A stretch of 64,000 nt of DNA from Paenibacillus sp. 1781tsa1 (GCF_024159265.1 NZ_JAMYWY010000001.1:3286001-3350000); one strand, 5' to 3'. Positions 8,938-18,580 are shown, numbered from the stretch's first letter. The notes: generated by a model not told the origin, from the letters alone. Program-made: numbers and translations.

Positions 8938-9815
8938 CAATGACCAGCAAAGTACGTGCCATGTTTGGCATGCCAAAAAGGCTGAATCGGTCATTTACCG
9001 TCAGCTTGATGTTATTTGCACTGCTGGCTGTGTTTGGATCATTTATGGTGCTCCCGCTGATCTATGCTGTCAACAATGCATTCAAACCACTGGATGAGCT
9101 GTTTATTTTTCCACCGCGATTCTGGGTGAATAATCCGACAACAGAGAATTTTGCCGATCTGATCAACCTTATGGGCAATTCATGGGTGCCGTTATCCCGT
9201 TATATTGCTAACACCCTGCTCATTACAATCCTGGGGACAGCAGGGCACATCCTTCTTGCATCCGCGGCGGCTTATCCGCTGGCGAAATATCGTTTTCCAG
9301 GTTCGAAAGTGTTGTTCACGATTGTCATTCTGTCTCTGATGTTCTCACCGCATGTCACGGCGATTCCAAACTACATGGTTATGTCGTGGCTTGGATGGAT
9401 TAACACACATGCTTCTATTATCGTGCCATCGCTTGCTTTCTCCCTGGGACTGTTCCTGATGAAACAGTTCATGGAGCAGATTCCCGATGCATTACTGGAA
9501 GCAGCCAAAATCGACGGCGCCAATGAATACCGCATATTTTGGAGCATTGTGATGCCGAATGTGAAGCCGGCATGGCTCACGCTCATGATCCTCCAGTTCC
9601 CTGCGTTATGGGGGACGGACGGCGGGAGTTTCATTTACAGTGAAAATCTCAAAACGCTGCATTATGCGCTCAGTCAGATTGTACAGGGAGGGATTGCTCG
9701 GGCGGGAGTTGGTGCGGCTGTGGCCTTGCTGCTGATGATTGTACCGATCACTCTGTTTATCATCTCCCAGAGCAGTGTCATGCAGACGATGGCCACTTCA
9801 GGCATGAAAGAGTAG
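8934..9815 (+). CDS. Carbohydrate ABC transporter permease (MsmG/MalG type)
   Basis: Second membrane subunit of the first permease pair, 293 aa, about six transmembrane helices, with a well-kept EAA loop (EAAKIDGANEY...). The start ATG at 8934 overlaps the previous stop (ATGA); a second in-frame ATG lies at 8940. It completes the transmembrane channel with the preceding gene product. Confidence 0.93.
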   Translation: MTMTSKVRAMFGMPKRLNRSFTVSLMLFALLAVFGSFMVLPLIYAVNNAFKPLDELFIFPPRFWVNNPTTENFADLINLMGNSWVPLSRYIANTLLITILGTAGHILLASAAAYPLAKYRFPGSKVLFTIVILSLMFSPHVTAIPNYMVMSWLGWINTHASIIVPSLAFSLGLFLMKQFMEQIPDALLEAAKIDGANEYRIFWSIVMPNVKPAWLTLMILQFPALWGTDGGSFIYSENLKTLHYALSQIVQGGIARAGVGAAVALLLMIVPITLFIISQSSVMQTMATSGMKE

Positions 9816-9830
9816 AAAGGAGGCAGCGAG

Positions 9831-11294
9831 GTGCGGAGAAGCACATGGAATAAACGCAAATCGATCATCATGGGCATGATCTGCCTCCTGTTGTTCGTTC
9901 AAGAGGCATCGTATGTGAGTGCAGACGGTAAAACGGATGCGTATCATTACTCCTTCTGGGGTGACGCAGTTCCGGCACCAGCGGCATATGAGGCAACAAC
10001 CATTATCACCGGCAAGAAGCTGAACACGATTCCTATGAAAGAGCCAAGCGACATGCATGTTACCGCCAATCAGCACGTCTTTGTGCTCGATTCGGGCAAT
10101 GGCCGCATTATAGAGATGGATCGCAACCTCAAGCTGGTACGGACGATTGATTCATTTAAGCAAGAAGGCAAGGAAGATCATTTTAAAAATCCACAGGGAT
10201 TGTACGTTAACGATAAAGGCCATCTGCTGGTCGCGGATTCGGATAATCATCGGGTCGTACATTTGGATGAAAAAGGGATGCTGGTCAAGATTGTCGCAGA
10301 GCCCAAATCGGACCTGTTAAAAGCGGATTTCCAATTCAAGCCTATGCGTGTTGTTATGGACAAGGGGGAACGCATCTACGTCATGGCCGAGGGCGTATTT
10401 GATGGATTCATGGAGTTCAGCGCCGACGGTACGTTCTCGTCGTTTATTGGGGCAAACAGAGTTCAGGTGGACCCGGTGGAGTATCTATGGAAACGCTTCG
10501 CCACACGTGAGCAGCGCAGTCAGATGGTTATGTTCACTCCGACGGAATTTACCAATCTGGATATGGATGAAGAAGGCTTCATCTACGCGACTAGCGGGGA
10601 TCGCGGCAAAGATCCGGTCAAGAAACTGAATGCACAGGGGACAGATATCTTGCGCAGAGAAGGCTATCAGACCCCGCAAGGTGATATGGTGTATACCCAG
10701 GAAGCCGGGCCATCCCGTCTGATTGATGTGGACGTGGGAGACAGTGACATGTATTCCGTACTGGATTCCAGCAAGGGCCGAATCTTCACCTACAATGGAG
10801 ACGGGTATCTGCTCCATATTTTTGGCGGCATCGGGAACCGCCTGGGCCAGTTTAATACACCTGTTGCCCTGGAACGTGCGGGAGACCGCATGTTAGTTCT
10901 GGATAAAGCGCTTGGCGAAATCACTGTCTTTCAAACTACCGAATATGGACGCACGCTCCATGATGCAGTTCGCAGTTATTACAACGGTGACGAGGAGCAA
11001 TCCAGTGTACTGTTTGCTGAAGTTGCCGAGATGAACGCCAATCTGGAATATGCCTATGCCGGAATCGGCAAAGCACTGCTTCGTCAGAAGGAATACGGCG
11101 AATCTGCGAAATACTTTAAGCGCAGTATGGAACCTAAAGGTTATTCCAAAGCTTTTCTTTTGTATCGCAAAGAGCTGATGCGTGAGCATTTTTCATGGAT
11201 GATGTCCGGTTTATTCCTGGCTGTCGCTGCGTTTGTTACCGTCATCATCGTTCGCAGGCAGAAAAGGAGGACAACGAATGCAGGCATCAAGTAA
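9831..11294 (+). CDS. NHL-repeat beta-propeller membrane protein with TPR-like tail
   Basis: A 487-aa protein with a signal peptide (about 1-30), NHL repeats forming a beta-propeller (about 60-385; motifs DSGNGRI, NPQGLYV, ADSDNHRVV), a TPR-like helical pair (about 400-445; AYAGIGKALLRQ) and a C-terminal membrane helix (about 458-476) followed by a basic tail. The propeller should face the outside and the C-terminus the cytoplasm. GTG start behind AAAGGAGG. Its location between transporter genes suggests a structural or sensing part of the uptake system. NHL propellers often bind proteins or sugars; no catalytic role is evident. Confidence 0.85.
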   Translation: MRRSTWNKRKSIIMGMICLLLFVQEASYVSADGKTDAYHYSFWGDAVPAPAAYEATTIITGKKLNTIPMKEPSDMHVTANQHVFVLDSGNGRIIEMDRNLKLVRTIDSFKQEGKEDHFKNPQGLYVNDKGHLLVADSDNHRVVHLDEKGMLVKIVAEPKSDLLKADFQFKPMRVVMDKGERIYVMAEGVFDGFMEFSADGTFSSFIGANRVQVDPVEYLWKRFATREQRSQMVMFTPTEFTNLDMDEEGFIYATSGDRGKDPVKKLNAQGTDILRREGYQTPQGDMVYTQEAGPSRLIDVDVGDSDMYSVLDSSKGRIFTYNGDGYLLHIFGGIGNRLGQFNTPVALERAGDRMLVLDKALGEITVFQTTEYGRTLHDAVRSYYNGDEEQSSVLFAEVAEMNANLEYAYAGIGKALLRQKEYGESAKYFKRSMEPKGYSKAFLLYRKELMREHFSWMMSGLFLAVAAFVTVIIVRRQKRRTTNAGIK

Positions 11295-11913
11295 ACAGTT
11301 ATATCAGTACCCGCTGCATCTGATCTTCCATCCGTTTGATGGATACTGGGAATTAAAATATGAGCGCAACCAGAGAAACTCACTGTTGATTGCTTTCATG
11401 ATTCTGGTACTGCTGGTCATCACCAAAATTTTACATGCCCAATACAGTGGTTTTCTGATTAATCTCAGTAATCCCAAATACCTGAACAGTCTGCTCGAAA
11501 TGGTATATGTGATCGTGCCGGTCCTTTTCTGGTGTGTGGCCAACTGGTCGTTAACCACCTTGATGGATGGGGAAGGCAAGTTCTCTGAAATTTTTATGTC
11601 GACCTGTTTTGCACTGGTGCCCCTTTTTCTAGTCCATTTTCCGTGGATCTGGCTGAGTCTTGTGATCTCTGCACAAGAAACTGCCTTTTATTATTTCTCC
11701 AATGCACTCGCCGTCGCCTGGACGGTATACCTGTTATTTGTGGGAAATATGACGGTTCATCAGTATACACCAGCCAAAACGATACTTACAATGCTACTGA
11801 CACTTGTAGCTATGGCCTTTATGGCATTTCTGTGCCTCTTGTTCTTTAGCCTTGTACAGCAGATTGTATCGTTTGTTGTAACCATCTATCAGGAATTAGT
11901 GCTTCGGGGCTAA
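11278..11913 (+). CDS. YIP1-family integral membrane protein
   Basis: A 211-aa membrane protein with about five hydrophobic helices, matching the YIP1 domain pattern. The start is ATG 11278, preceded by AAAAGGAGG, and lies inside the end of the NHL gene (17-nt overlap), so translation is probably coupled. YIP1-family proteins in bacteria have no established biochemical role. The tight operon position argues for an accessory or assembly part of the neighbouring transporter. Confidence 0.8.
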   Translation: MQASSKQLYQYPLHLIFHPFDGYWELKYERNQRNSLLIAFMILVLLVITKILHAQYSGFLINLSNPKYLNSLLEMVYVIVPVLFWCVANWSLTTLMDGEGKFSEIFMSTCFALVPLFLVHFPWIWLSLVISAQETAFYYFSNALAVAWTVYLLFVGNMTVHQYTPAKTILTMLLTLVAMAFMAFLCLLFFSLVQQIVSFVVTIYQELVLRG

Positions 11914-11930
11914 GGGAGGAGGAGAATGTG

Positions 11931-14507
11931 ATGAAATATACCGTAGCCAAAAAAATAACAGGAATGCTGCTCGCGGGCAGTCTGCTGCTCAGCGGATGTC
12001 AGTTCTCGCCAGCACCGCTGACCAACCAGGCGGTATCTGCCGCAGATCCAACGGACGTTCTCTCCCTGCCTCCCGGAGAAAAACTGAAATCTTCTTTCAG
12101 TGATACCCGACTTCCAGGCATGATTGGCATTGCACAGAATGATAAGCTTCAGCTGTTCATTCACGAAGAGACTGCCGAGATTGCAGTGATTCACACGCAG
12201 AGCGGGCAGATCTGGCGCAGCAATCCTGCAGATCGTGAACAGGATGGAATTGCCGCAGGGATAAACAAAGACTTGTTGTCTTCACAAACCAAGCTCAGCT
12301 TCTTCAACAGCCTGGGTCAGAGCAGCACGGTGAATTCCTTCACGGACAGTGCCGCACACAAGCAGATCAGCTTCGAGTCACTGCCAAACGGCGTACGGGT
12401 GAATTACCAGTTTGGCAGCACCGAGCGATCCATTGAAGATTTGCCGATGAAGATCAGCAAAGAGCGTTTTGAGCAAAAGCTGCTTGCTCAGCTTGATAAG
12501 GCTGGGCAGCGTGCCTTGAAGGTCGGATACGCAGAGGACAAAGAAGAAGGCACTTACGTCCGGATTGATAAGGCGATGCAGGGACTTCAGTTATCCCGAG
12601 CGTTGAAAGCTTTTGACACAGCCGGTTACACACCGGAGGACCTGGCTCAGGATCATGCCGAGTTCGGCATTGAACAGGAACGTAGCGGACCTCGGCTGTT
12701 CATGATCACGATGGAATATGAGCTGGATGGAGAAGATCTGCTGGTGCGTGTTCCTTCATCAGGCATTCATTTTCCAGAAGAATATCCGATCAATAACATA
12801 TCCATACTGGACTATTTTGGTGCCGGAGGATCGAATGAAGAAGGTTCCATGCTGGTGCCGGACGGATCGGGGGCCCTTATCCATTTTAATAATGGGAAGT
12901 TGCAGTATCCTGCCTATCAACAAGATATTTACGGACCGGATATGACCATGAAACTGCGGGAGGCAAGTTCGAATGAAGCCAAAGCCCGATTGCCGGTGTT
13001 TGGACTCATTCGAAAAGAGGGGGCATTCCTGGGGATTGTTGAGGAAGGGGATGCCGTTGCCGTTGTGAATGCCGATATCAGCGGTAAGCTAAACAGTTAT
13101 AACAACGTATATCCAAGCTTTTATGTCGTGAACAAAAGCGATGTGACACTTCAGGCAAGCGATATGGTTCGGACACTTCCGAAATTCCAGAAGAATCCGA
13201 CGGTGTCCGACTTCGCCGTTCGATACGCTTTTGTAGGGGCGGATAAGGCCTCGTACTCCGGGCTCGCCTCTCTTTATCGGGACTATCTGATGCAGAATGG
13301 CGGACTTCCCGAGCCGAACGCGAGTAAGGATCAGAGTGACGTTCCGTTTTATCTGCAACTGTTCGGTGCCATGACAACAAAGCAGCATATGTTGGGCATA
13401 CCGTACGATTCAACGGAGGCTCTGACGACATTTGATGAAGCCAAAAGCATTCTCACCACCTTGAAGGAGAAGAAGGTATCCAATATACAGGTTCGCTATG
13501 CCGGGTGGTTTAACGGCGGGCTTTATCATAGGATGCCCGATTCCATCAACGTGGACGGCGCCGTGGGTGGCAAAAAGGGATTGCGGGAATTCAGTGCATT
13601 CACCAAAGAAACAGGCATCGGCTTTTATCCCGATATTGCTCTGATGAATGTGTTATCCAAAAAAGGATTTAAACCTTCTAAAGAAGCTTCCCGAACCTTA
13701 ACCCAGGAACCGGCGGTTATGTATCCGATGAACCAGGCCATACAGCGTCGTGACAGGGATCGTTCACCATCCTATGTGCTGTCGCCCAACTTGCTGGAGA
13801 ACGTGACGGCAGAGATGCTGGATGAACTCAAGTCTCTTCAAAAGGATGAACTTTCGTTGAGTCTGAATGACCTGGCCGCTCAGCTGAACAGCGACATGAA
13901 TCCGAAAAAGTTGATGGATCGAACGGAAGCACTGGGCTCTGTCAAGAAAGCACTCGAACAGATCGAACAGCAGGCAGGCCCCGTCGTTGCGGAAGGCGGA
14001 AACGCTTACGCACTGCCGTATGTAACCGGGTTGACAGATGCTCCAATGAACAGCAGCCGTTTCAAGCTGGAGGATGAAGAGATTCCATTCTATCAGCTCG
14101 TTGTACACGGCAGCATTAGTTATACAGGCATGCCATACAATCTCTCCACATATACGGACGCAAGACAGTATGTGTTGAAGCTGATTGAATATGGAGCCAG
14201 CCCTTACTTTGCCTGGTTCAATGCACCAAACCATGTTGTGAAGGAAACAGATTATGATCAACTTTACGCGGCGAATTACGCACAATGGATCGATCTGGCT
14301 GCTGACATCTACAACGAGGTCAACGATGTAAACCAGCCATTTACGGGACGTTCCATGATGTCCCATGAATCCATTGAAGAGGGCGTGTTCCGAACCATGT
14401 ATGAAGGTGGCGGATTCGTAATCGTCAATTATAACGACTTCCCTGTAGATGTTGACAACGTTACAGTGGAAGCCCAAAGTTACGTGACTGGTGGTGAGCA
14501 GCTCTGA
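11931..14507 (+). CDS. DUF5696-family surface lipoprotein
   Basis: An 858-aa lipoprotein (lipobox LLLSGC near residue 20). The long exported part contains a GSGALI segment, a central region resembling a glycosidase-type barrel (motifs QVRYAGWFNGG and GIGFYPDIALM) and a C-terminal strand-rich end (GGGFVIVNYNDFPV). This matches what I recall of DUF5696 proteins of Paenibacillus, which lie beside ABC permeases, YIP1 and NHL genes. A GTG at 11928 is an alternative start; GGAGGAGG spacing favours the ATG. It may bind or hydrolyse the imported glycan at the membrane face. No catalytic pair can be assigned with confidence. Confidence 0.75.
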   Translation: MKYTVAKKITGMLLAGSLLLSGCQFSPAPLTNQAVSAADPTDVLSLPPGEKLKSSFSDTRLPGMIGIAQNDKLQLFIHEETAEIAVIHTQSGQIWRSNPADREQDGIAAGINKDLLSSQTKLSFFNSLGQSSTVNSFTDSAAHKQISFESLPNGVRVNYQFGSTERSIEDLPMKISKERFEQKLLAQLDKAGQRALKVGYAEDKEEGTYVRIDKAMQGLQLSRALKAFDTAGYTPEDLAQDHAEFGIEQERSGPRLFMITMEYELDGEDLLVRVPSSGIHFPEEYPINNISILDYFGAGGSNEEGSMLVPDGSGALIHFNNGKLQYPAYQQDIYGPDMTMKLREASSNEAKARLPVFGLIRKEGAFLGIVEEGDAVAVVNADISGKLNSYNNVYPSFYVVNKSDVTLQASDMVRTLPKFQKNPTVSDFAVRYAFVGADKASYSGLASLYRDYLMQNGGLPEPNASKDQSDVPFYLQLFGAMTTKQHMLGIPYDSTEALTTFDEAKSILTTLKEKKVSNIQVRYAGWFNGGLYHRMPDSINVDGAVGGKKGLREFSAFTKETGIGFYPDIALMNVLSKKGFKPSKEASRTLTQEPAVMYPMNQAIQRRDRDRSPSYVLSPNLLENVTAEMLDELKSLQKDELSLSLNDLAAQLNSDMNPKKLMDRTEALGSVKKALEQIEQQAGPVVAEGGNAYALPYVTGLTDAPMNSSRFKLEDEEIPFYQLVVHGSISYTGMPYNLSTYTDARQYVLKLIEYGASPYFAWFNAPNHVVKETDYDQLYAANYAQWIDLAADIYNEVNDVNQPFTGRSMMSHESIEEGVFRTMYEGGGFVIVNYNDFPVDVDNVTVEAQSYVTGGEQL

Positions 14508-14560
14508 AGACGCTCCTGAAATGGAAATGGGGAAGTCGTACGTATGCTCAGCAGAAAGCC

Positions 14561-15406
14561 ATGTGGGGCGTAATTTACGTGCTCCCCTGGCTCATTGGTT
14601 TTGTGTTATTTTTCTTCATTCCGCTGCTAGCCTCTCTGCGATACAGCATGAGTACAATTCAGGCCAACGCGGAAGGCATTGCGATTCAGTTCACCGGTGT
14701 CGCTAATTACATTCAGGCGCTAACCGTCAATACCAGCTTCAACCGTGCGTTAATCGAGGCAATCACAGACGTACTCATCAACGTACCACTTATCGTTATA
14801 TTCAGTCTGTTCCTTGCTGTCATCCTGAATCAGAAGTTCAGGGGCCGGGCTGTTGCGCGGTCGATCTTTTTCCTGCCCGTTATTCTGGCATCGGGAGTGA
14901 TTATGACATTGGAGAGCACGAGTCTGATTGAAGCGGTGAACCAGAGCAGTACAGGCGGCAGTTCACTCGGGACATTTGAACTCGAAAATCTGATGGTTAA
15001 TGCCGGAGTGAGCGACTGGATCGTCACGTACCTGAGCAGCGCCGTAGATCGGATCTATCAGATCGTCAGTCAATCGGGTGTACAGATTTTGATCTTTTTG
15101 GCAGGCATCCAGACAATCTCCCCTCAGCTGTATGAGGCTTCGAAGATGGAAGGAGCTACGGGTTATGAAGCATTCTGGAAAATTACATTTCCGATGGTCA
15201 GCCCGCTGATTTTTGTCAATGCGATCTATACAATTATCGATTCGTTTGCCAATAATGCCATGACAGAACTGATCCGGGATACTGGCTTCGTCAAGTTCGA
15301 CTTTGGTTTAAGCTCCGCCATGGCATGGGTCTACTTCCTGGCGATTGCCATCATTCTCGTTATCGTATCCATCATCTTCTCGAAGCGTGTCTTCTATCAA
15401 GATTAG
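14561..15406 (+). CDS. Sugar ABC transporter permease, second pair, MsmF type
   Basis: Membrane subunit of at least 281 aa with about six helices and an EAA-like loop (EASKMEGATGYEAF). ATG 14561 lies only a few residues before the first helix and lacks a ribosome site. The frame is open upstream to 14498 and reads a basic leader (LKWKWGS...) typical of the family, so a CTG start at 14504, overlapping the previous stop, is a real possibility. With the next gene it forms a second permease pair in the same operon. Confidence 0.88.
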   Translation: MWGVIYVLPWLIGFVLFFFIPLLASLRYSMSTIQANAEGIAIQFTGVANYIQALTVNTSFNRALIEAITDVLINVPLIVIFSLFLAVILNQKFRGRAVARSIFFLPVILASGVIMTLESTSLIEAVNQSSTGGSSLGTFELENLMVNAGVSDWIVTYLSSAVDRIYQIVSQSGVQILIFLAGIQTISPQLYEASKMEGATGYEAFWKITFPMVSPLIFVNAIYTIIDSFANNAMTELIRDTGFVKFDFGLSSAMAWVYFLAIAIILVIVSIIFSKRVFYQD

Positions 15407-15423
15407 AAAGGAGGGTGCTCTAC

Positions 15424-16371
15424 GTGACAACTTCACGATTATTATCGCTGGAGCATTGGAAAGGCTGGCTGTGGGCCATGATCCGGTTTGTCCTGATTAC
15501 CGGGCTTTCCTTCGTTATCCTGTTTCCCATATTCCAGAAGGTATCAACGTCCATCAAGGATAAAGGCGATCTGTATTCCGCAGTGGTAGTGTGGATCCCG
15601 CAGAACTTCTCCATCGACAATTTCAAGCAGGCTATACGCGTCATGGATTATTGGGCTACGCTGTTTAATACATTTGCACTATCTGCAACAACCACACTGC
15701 TGACTACAGCATCCTGTGCGCTTGCAGGATACGGATTCGCCAGACTGAAGTTTAAGGGAAGCAACTGGCTGTTTGCCGGGGTTATCCTGACCATTCTTGT
15801 TCCACCGACGACCATTCTGATTCCGGTATACTTGAATCTGAAGAGCTTTGATCTGATGGGACTTATGACACTTATCACAGGAAAACCGGTTAATCTGCTG
15901 AACACCTATTGGCCGTTCATTCTGACGGCGATTACAGCAAATTCGCTCAAGGCTGGCTTGTATATCTTTATTTTCCGGCAATTCTTCAGAGGTATTCCAA
16001 AGGAAGTGGAGGAGGCGGCCTATGTGGACGGTGCGGGCATCGGGCGAACATTCTCAACCATTATGTTGCCCAATGCGATTCCGTCCATGGTAACGGTCAT
16101 GTTGTTTTCGTTCGTATGGCAGTGGAATGACAGCTTCTATACGACAACTTATCTGACTTCGAGTAAAGTCATGTCGACCCAATTGTCATCTCTTCCTTAT
16201 AATCTGGCTCAGCAGGTCAGCGACGGCGCTGCCTCCCAAGCTGATCCATTCTATCTGAGCATGATCCAGGATACAGGAATTCTTCTTGCGATTCTGCCTT
16301 TGATCGTCATCTATCTGTTTGTACAGCGATATTTCGTAGAGAGTGTAGAGCGTACAGGAATCGTCGGTTAA
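15424..16371 (+). CDS. Carbohydrate ABC transporter permease, second pair, MsmG type
   Basis: Membrane subunit of 315 aa, about six helices, with EAA loop EAAYVDGAGIGRTF. GTG start at 15424 directly behind AAAGGAGGG; the longer frame back to 15325 lies inside the preceding gene and is not supported. Last gene of the operon that begins at 3603. Why one operon needs two permease pairs is unclear: two substrates or a composite machine are both possible. Confidence 0.92.
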   Translation: MTTSRLLSLEHWKGWLWAMIRFVLITGLSFVILFPIFQKVSTSIKDKGDLYSAVVVWIPQNFSIDNFKQAIRVMDYWATLFNTFALSATTTLLTTASCALAGYGFARLKFKGSNWLFAGVILTILVPPTTILIPVYLNLKSFDLMGLMTLITGKPVNLLNTYWPFILTAITANSLKAGLYIFIFRQFFRGIPKEVEEAAYVDGAGIGRTFSTIMLPNAIPSMVTVMLFSFVWQWNDSFYTTTYLTSSKVMSTQLSSLPYNLAQQVSDGAASQADPFYLSMIQDTGILLAILPLIVIYLFVQRYFVESVERTGIVG

Positions 16372-16430
16372 GTTAAATTCACCTGTACCTTTGGCGCGGC
16401 GATCAGCCTGGATAAGGAAGGAGGGATTCC

Positions 16431-16565
16431 ATGGAACATTCCACTTGTAAAAAGGGGGCTTGCAGCGATCTTTTGCAAAACTGTTCGCTTCAGTACCGCA
16501 ACCCTTTGCTCCTCAGAATTCCATTTCTGGTATGGAATGGGTTGCGGGAGCGGGCTCCGACCTGA
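16431..16565 (+). CDS. Possible small Cys-containing protein or leader peptide (44 aa)
   Basis: A 44-codon frame begins with ATG behind a strong AAGGAAGGAGGG site at 8-nt spacing. The product is basic with three Cys (residues 6, 11, 18) and a hydrophobic middle (LLLRIPFLVW). It overlaps a hairpin at 16496-16547 and lies between the permease operon and the GH5 gene. It could be a leader peptide coupled to folding of the hairpin, or a chance frame. No family is recognised. Confidence 0.35.
   Translation: MEHSTCKKGACSDLLQNCSLQYRNPLLLRIPFLVWNGLRERAPT
16496..16547 (+). promoter_or_regulatory. Bulged hairpin upstream of GH5 gene
   Basis: CCGCAACCC (16496-16504) and ATTCCAT (16518-16524) pair with the contiguous strand 16532-16547 (ATGGAAT then GGGTTGCGG), leaving a 13-nt bulge on the left. 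GATTCCATGGAAC at 16425-16437 could compete for the inner arm. No T run follows. It may be a terminator remnant or an attenuator. The rest of 16372-16647 shows nothing else clear. Confidence 0.4.
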
Positions 16566-16647
16566 GCGATATGCTGGTTTAGGGATGCTATGACAGAGCT
16601 TGCTTCGTAGTATAGTAAGGCATTACATCAGAAGAGGAGGAGTTATA

Positions 16648-18351
16648 GTGAAGAAGATTTTGACATCTTGTAAACTTTTAATCATTCTTGCTTTGTTGAT
16701 CACCATTGTCCCATGGGGAGGCAACCGAGCCGAGGCATGGGTGGGCATGCCGATGGGTAAGCTTCACGTTAACGGCAAAAACCTGGTGAACAGCAACAAC
16801 CAGCCTGTGCTTCTGAACGGTTGGCATCAACCTTCAGGCGCCTACTGGACATATCAGGATAGCAATTATTACCTCAATCTGCACGGAAATAACCGTCATG
16901 CAGCAACTCTGGCTTATCTGAAGGACATTACCGATACATTTGCGGATACTAGCCCGAAATACGGAAGCAATCATGGCTGGAATATGAATCAGGTACGTCT
17001 GTTTATCGACCGTCAGGATATGGGAGATGTGGCTGCGGGTACATATAACTTTGCCGGTGTGCAGACCGTTACTCAAAATGTCATTATTCCATATATTCAA
17101 TATGCCAAGAGCAAAGGCGTATATGTGGTCCTGGGACTCGACTTCACATTGAAGGATGATCAGGCAACAACACCTGCCAACCTGCAAAAATTCAACGAAA
17201 TCTGGGGTTATCTCGCTTCACGCCCGGAGATCAAAAGTGCAGACAACGTTCACTTCGAACTGATCAACGAACCGGTGAAATCCTATGCCAATGGACATTG
17301 GGGTGGATACAACGGGGAAAATGACTTTGTGGATCACTGGAATGACCTGCGTAATTTCCAAAATTCCATGATTTCAACAATTCGCAGCAAAGGTGCAGAC
17401 AATGTCATCTGGGCGGCAGGTCTGGGATACAACCAATTTTACAGCTTGACGGCAAGTCATCCATTAACTGACCCGCTCAACAACTATGGATATGCGGTTC
17501 ACTGGTACCCTGGTTATGGCGCATATGACAATTTCTCCATCCTGCAAGACCAGTGGAATACCAACGTGAAGGCAGCCGCTGACAAATATCCAATTAACAT
17601 TACCGAGGTAACCTGGTTCAAAAACAAACCTGGCGATTCGGCCTATTGGAACCTGTTTAATGGCAGCAATGAAGGTTTCGGTACCAATACCAAAACAATC
17701 TTCAACGCCGCAGGCAATGTCAGCATTGCAGCTCATATGAACGGATTCATTCTAAGTGAAGGACCACGAAGCTCCTTTGCCGACCCAACGGCTGGACTGA
17801 AATGGGATGGAGATGCTTCACGGAGTGCCATGGGACGATTCCTGTTTAACTGGTACCATGAACGTGCTCAGACTTACCCGGGCAGTGGAACAGGTGGACC
17901 AACAACAGGTCTTGTATCCGGTGCAACCTATAAAATTGTAGCCCGGCATTCCAACAAGGTTATTGATGTCCCTGGTGGTCTAAACGAAAACAATCTTCAG
18001 CTCCAGCAATGGAGTGATCTGGGCGGCAACCCTCAGAAGTGGGTTCTGACCTCGATCGGCAACGGTAACTATACACTGACAAGTGTGAACTCACCGGACA
18101 AAGTCATCGACATTCGCAACGGTACCAACACCAATGGGGAAGTGGTTCAACTCATGAGCAATCTGAACACAACCGCTCAGCATTTTAAGGTCAACGATCT
18201 TGGTAATGGGTACTGGAGTATCATTAACGTGAACAGTAACAAAGCGATTGAAGTGGCAAACGCTTCCACTTCGGATGGAGCCAAGCTGCAGCAGAACACT
18301 TACACGGGTGCTACAAACCAACAATGGAAATTTGTTGCCGTTAGCAATTAA
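16648..18351 (+). CDS. Secreted GH5 endoglycanase with ricin-type lectin domain
   Basis: Secreted glycoside hydrolase of 567 aa. A signal peptide (about 1-30, cleavage near AEA-W) precedes a GH5 barrel (about 40-400) with the acid/base Glu208 in LINEP, HWYPGYG, and the nucleophile Glu320 in ITEVTWF. A Thr/Gly linker leads to a RicinB_lectin_2/CBM13 trefoil (about 418-565; repeated KVIDV, KVIDI, KAIEV and QQW). GTG start at 16648 follows GAGGAGG. It probably cuts an internal beta-glycosidic bond of a cell-wall polysaccharide; GH5 contains cellulases, mannanases and others, so specificity is open. Neighbouring importers could take up its products. Confidence 0.9.
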   Translation: MKKILTSCKLLIILALLITIVPWGGNRAEAWVGMPMGKLHVNGKNLVNSNNQPVLLNGWHQPSGAYWTYQDSNYYLNLHGNNRHAATLAYLKDITDTFADTSPKYGSNHGWNMNQVRLFIDRQDMGDVAAGTYNFAGVQTVTQNVIIPYIQYAKSKGVYVVLGLDFTLKDDQATTPANLQKFNEIWGYLASRPEIKSADNVHFELINEPVKSYANGHWGGYNGENDFVDHWNDLRNFQNSMISTIRSKGADNVIWAAGLGYNQFYSLTASHPLTDPLNNYGYAVHWYPGYGAYDNFSILQDQWNTNVKAAADKYPINITEVTWFKNKPGDSAYWNLFNGSNEGFGTNTKTIFNAAGNVSIAAHMNGFILSEGPRSSFADPTAGLKWDGDASRSAMGRFLFNWYHERAQTYPGSGTGGPTTGLVSGATYKIVARHSNKVIDVPGGLNENNLQLQQWSDLGGNPQKWVLTSIGNGNYTLTSVNSPDKVIDIRNGTNTNGEVVQLMSNLNTTAQHFKVNDLGNGYWSIINVNSNKAIEVANASTSDGAKLQQNTYTGATNQQWKFVAVSN

Positions 18352-18370
18352 AAACCAAAACGTTAAAAAG

Positions 18371-18411
18371 AACCTTCCCAAGCCATTACTTGTCTTGGGG
18401 AGGTTTTTTTT
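18371..18411 (+). terminator. Rho-independent terminator after GH5 gene
   Basis: AACCTTCCCAAG pairs with CTTGGGGAGGTT around an 11-nt loop and runs into eight T residues. Confidence 0.93.
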
Positions 18412-18566
18412 GCGTTCATTTTTAAGCACCAAACACCAGAGAGACATTTATTTTCATGCAAGCATTGTACGCTGTAGTACGAAAATGTACCATAAGAAAG
18501 AAGTTGTACCTTCACTAAGAAGAAATGCCCGGTGTATCATGGAACAGCTACCTAATCACAGAGAAA

Positions 18567-18580
18567 TGTAAGCGCTTGAT
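18567..18580. promoter_or_regulatory. cre-like site upstream of membrane AraC regulator
   Basis: TGTAAGCGCTTGAT has a full left half of the CcpA consensus and a weak right half (11 of 14). It lies about 20 nt before the ribosome site of the regulator at 18599. Confidence 0.4.
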
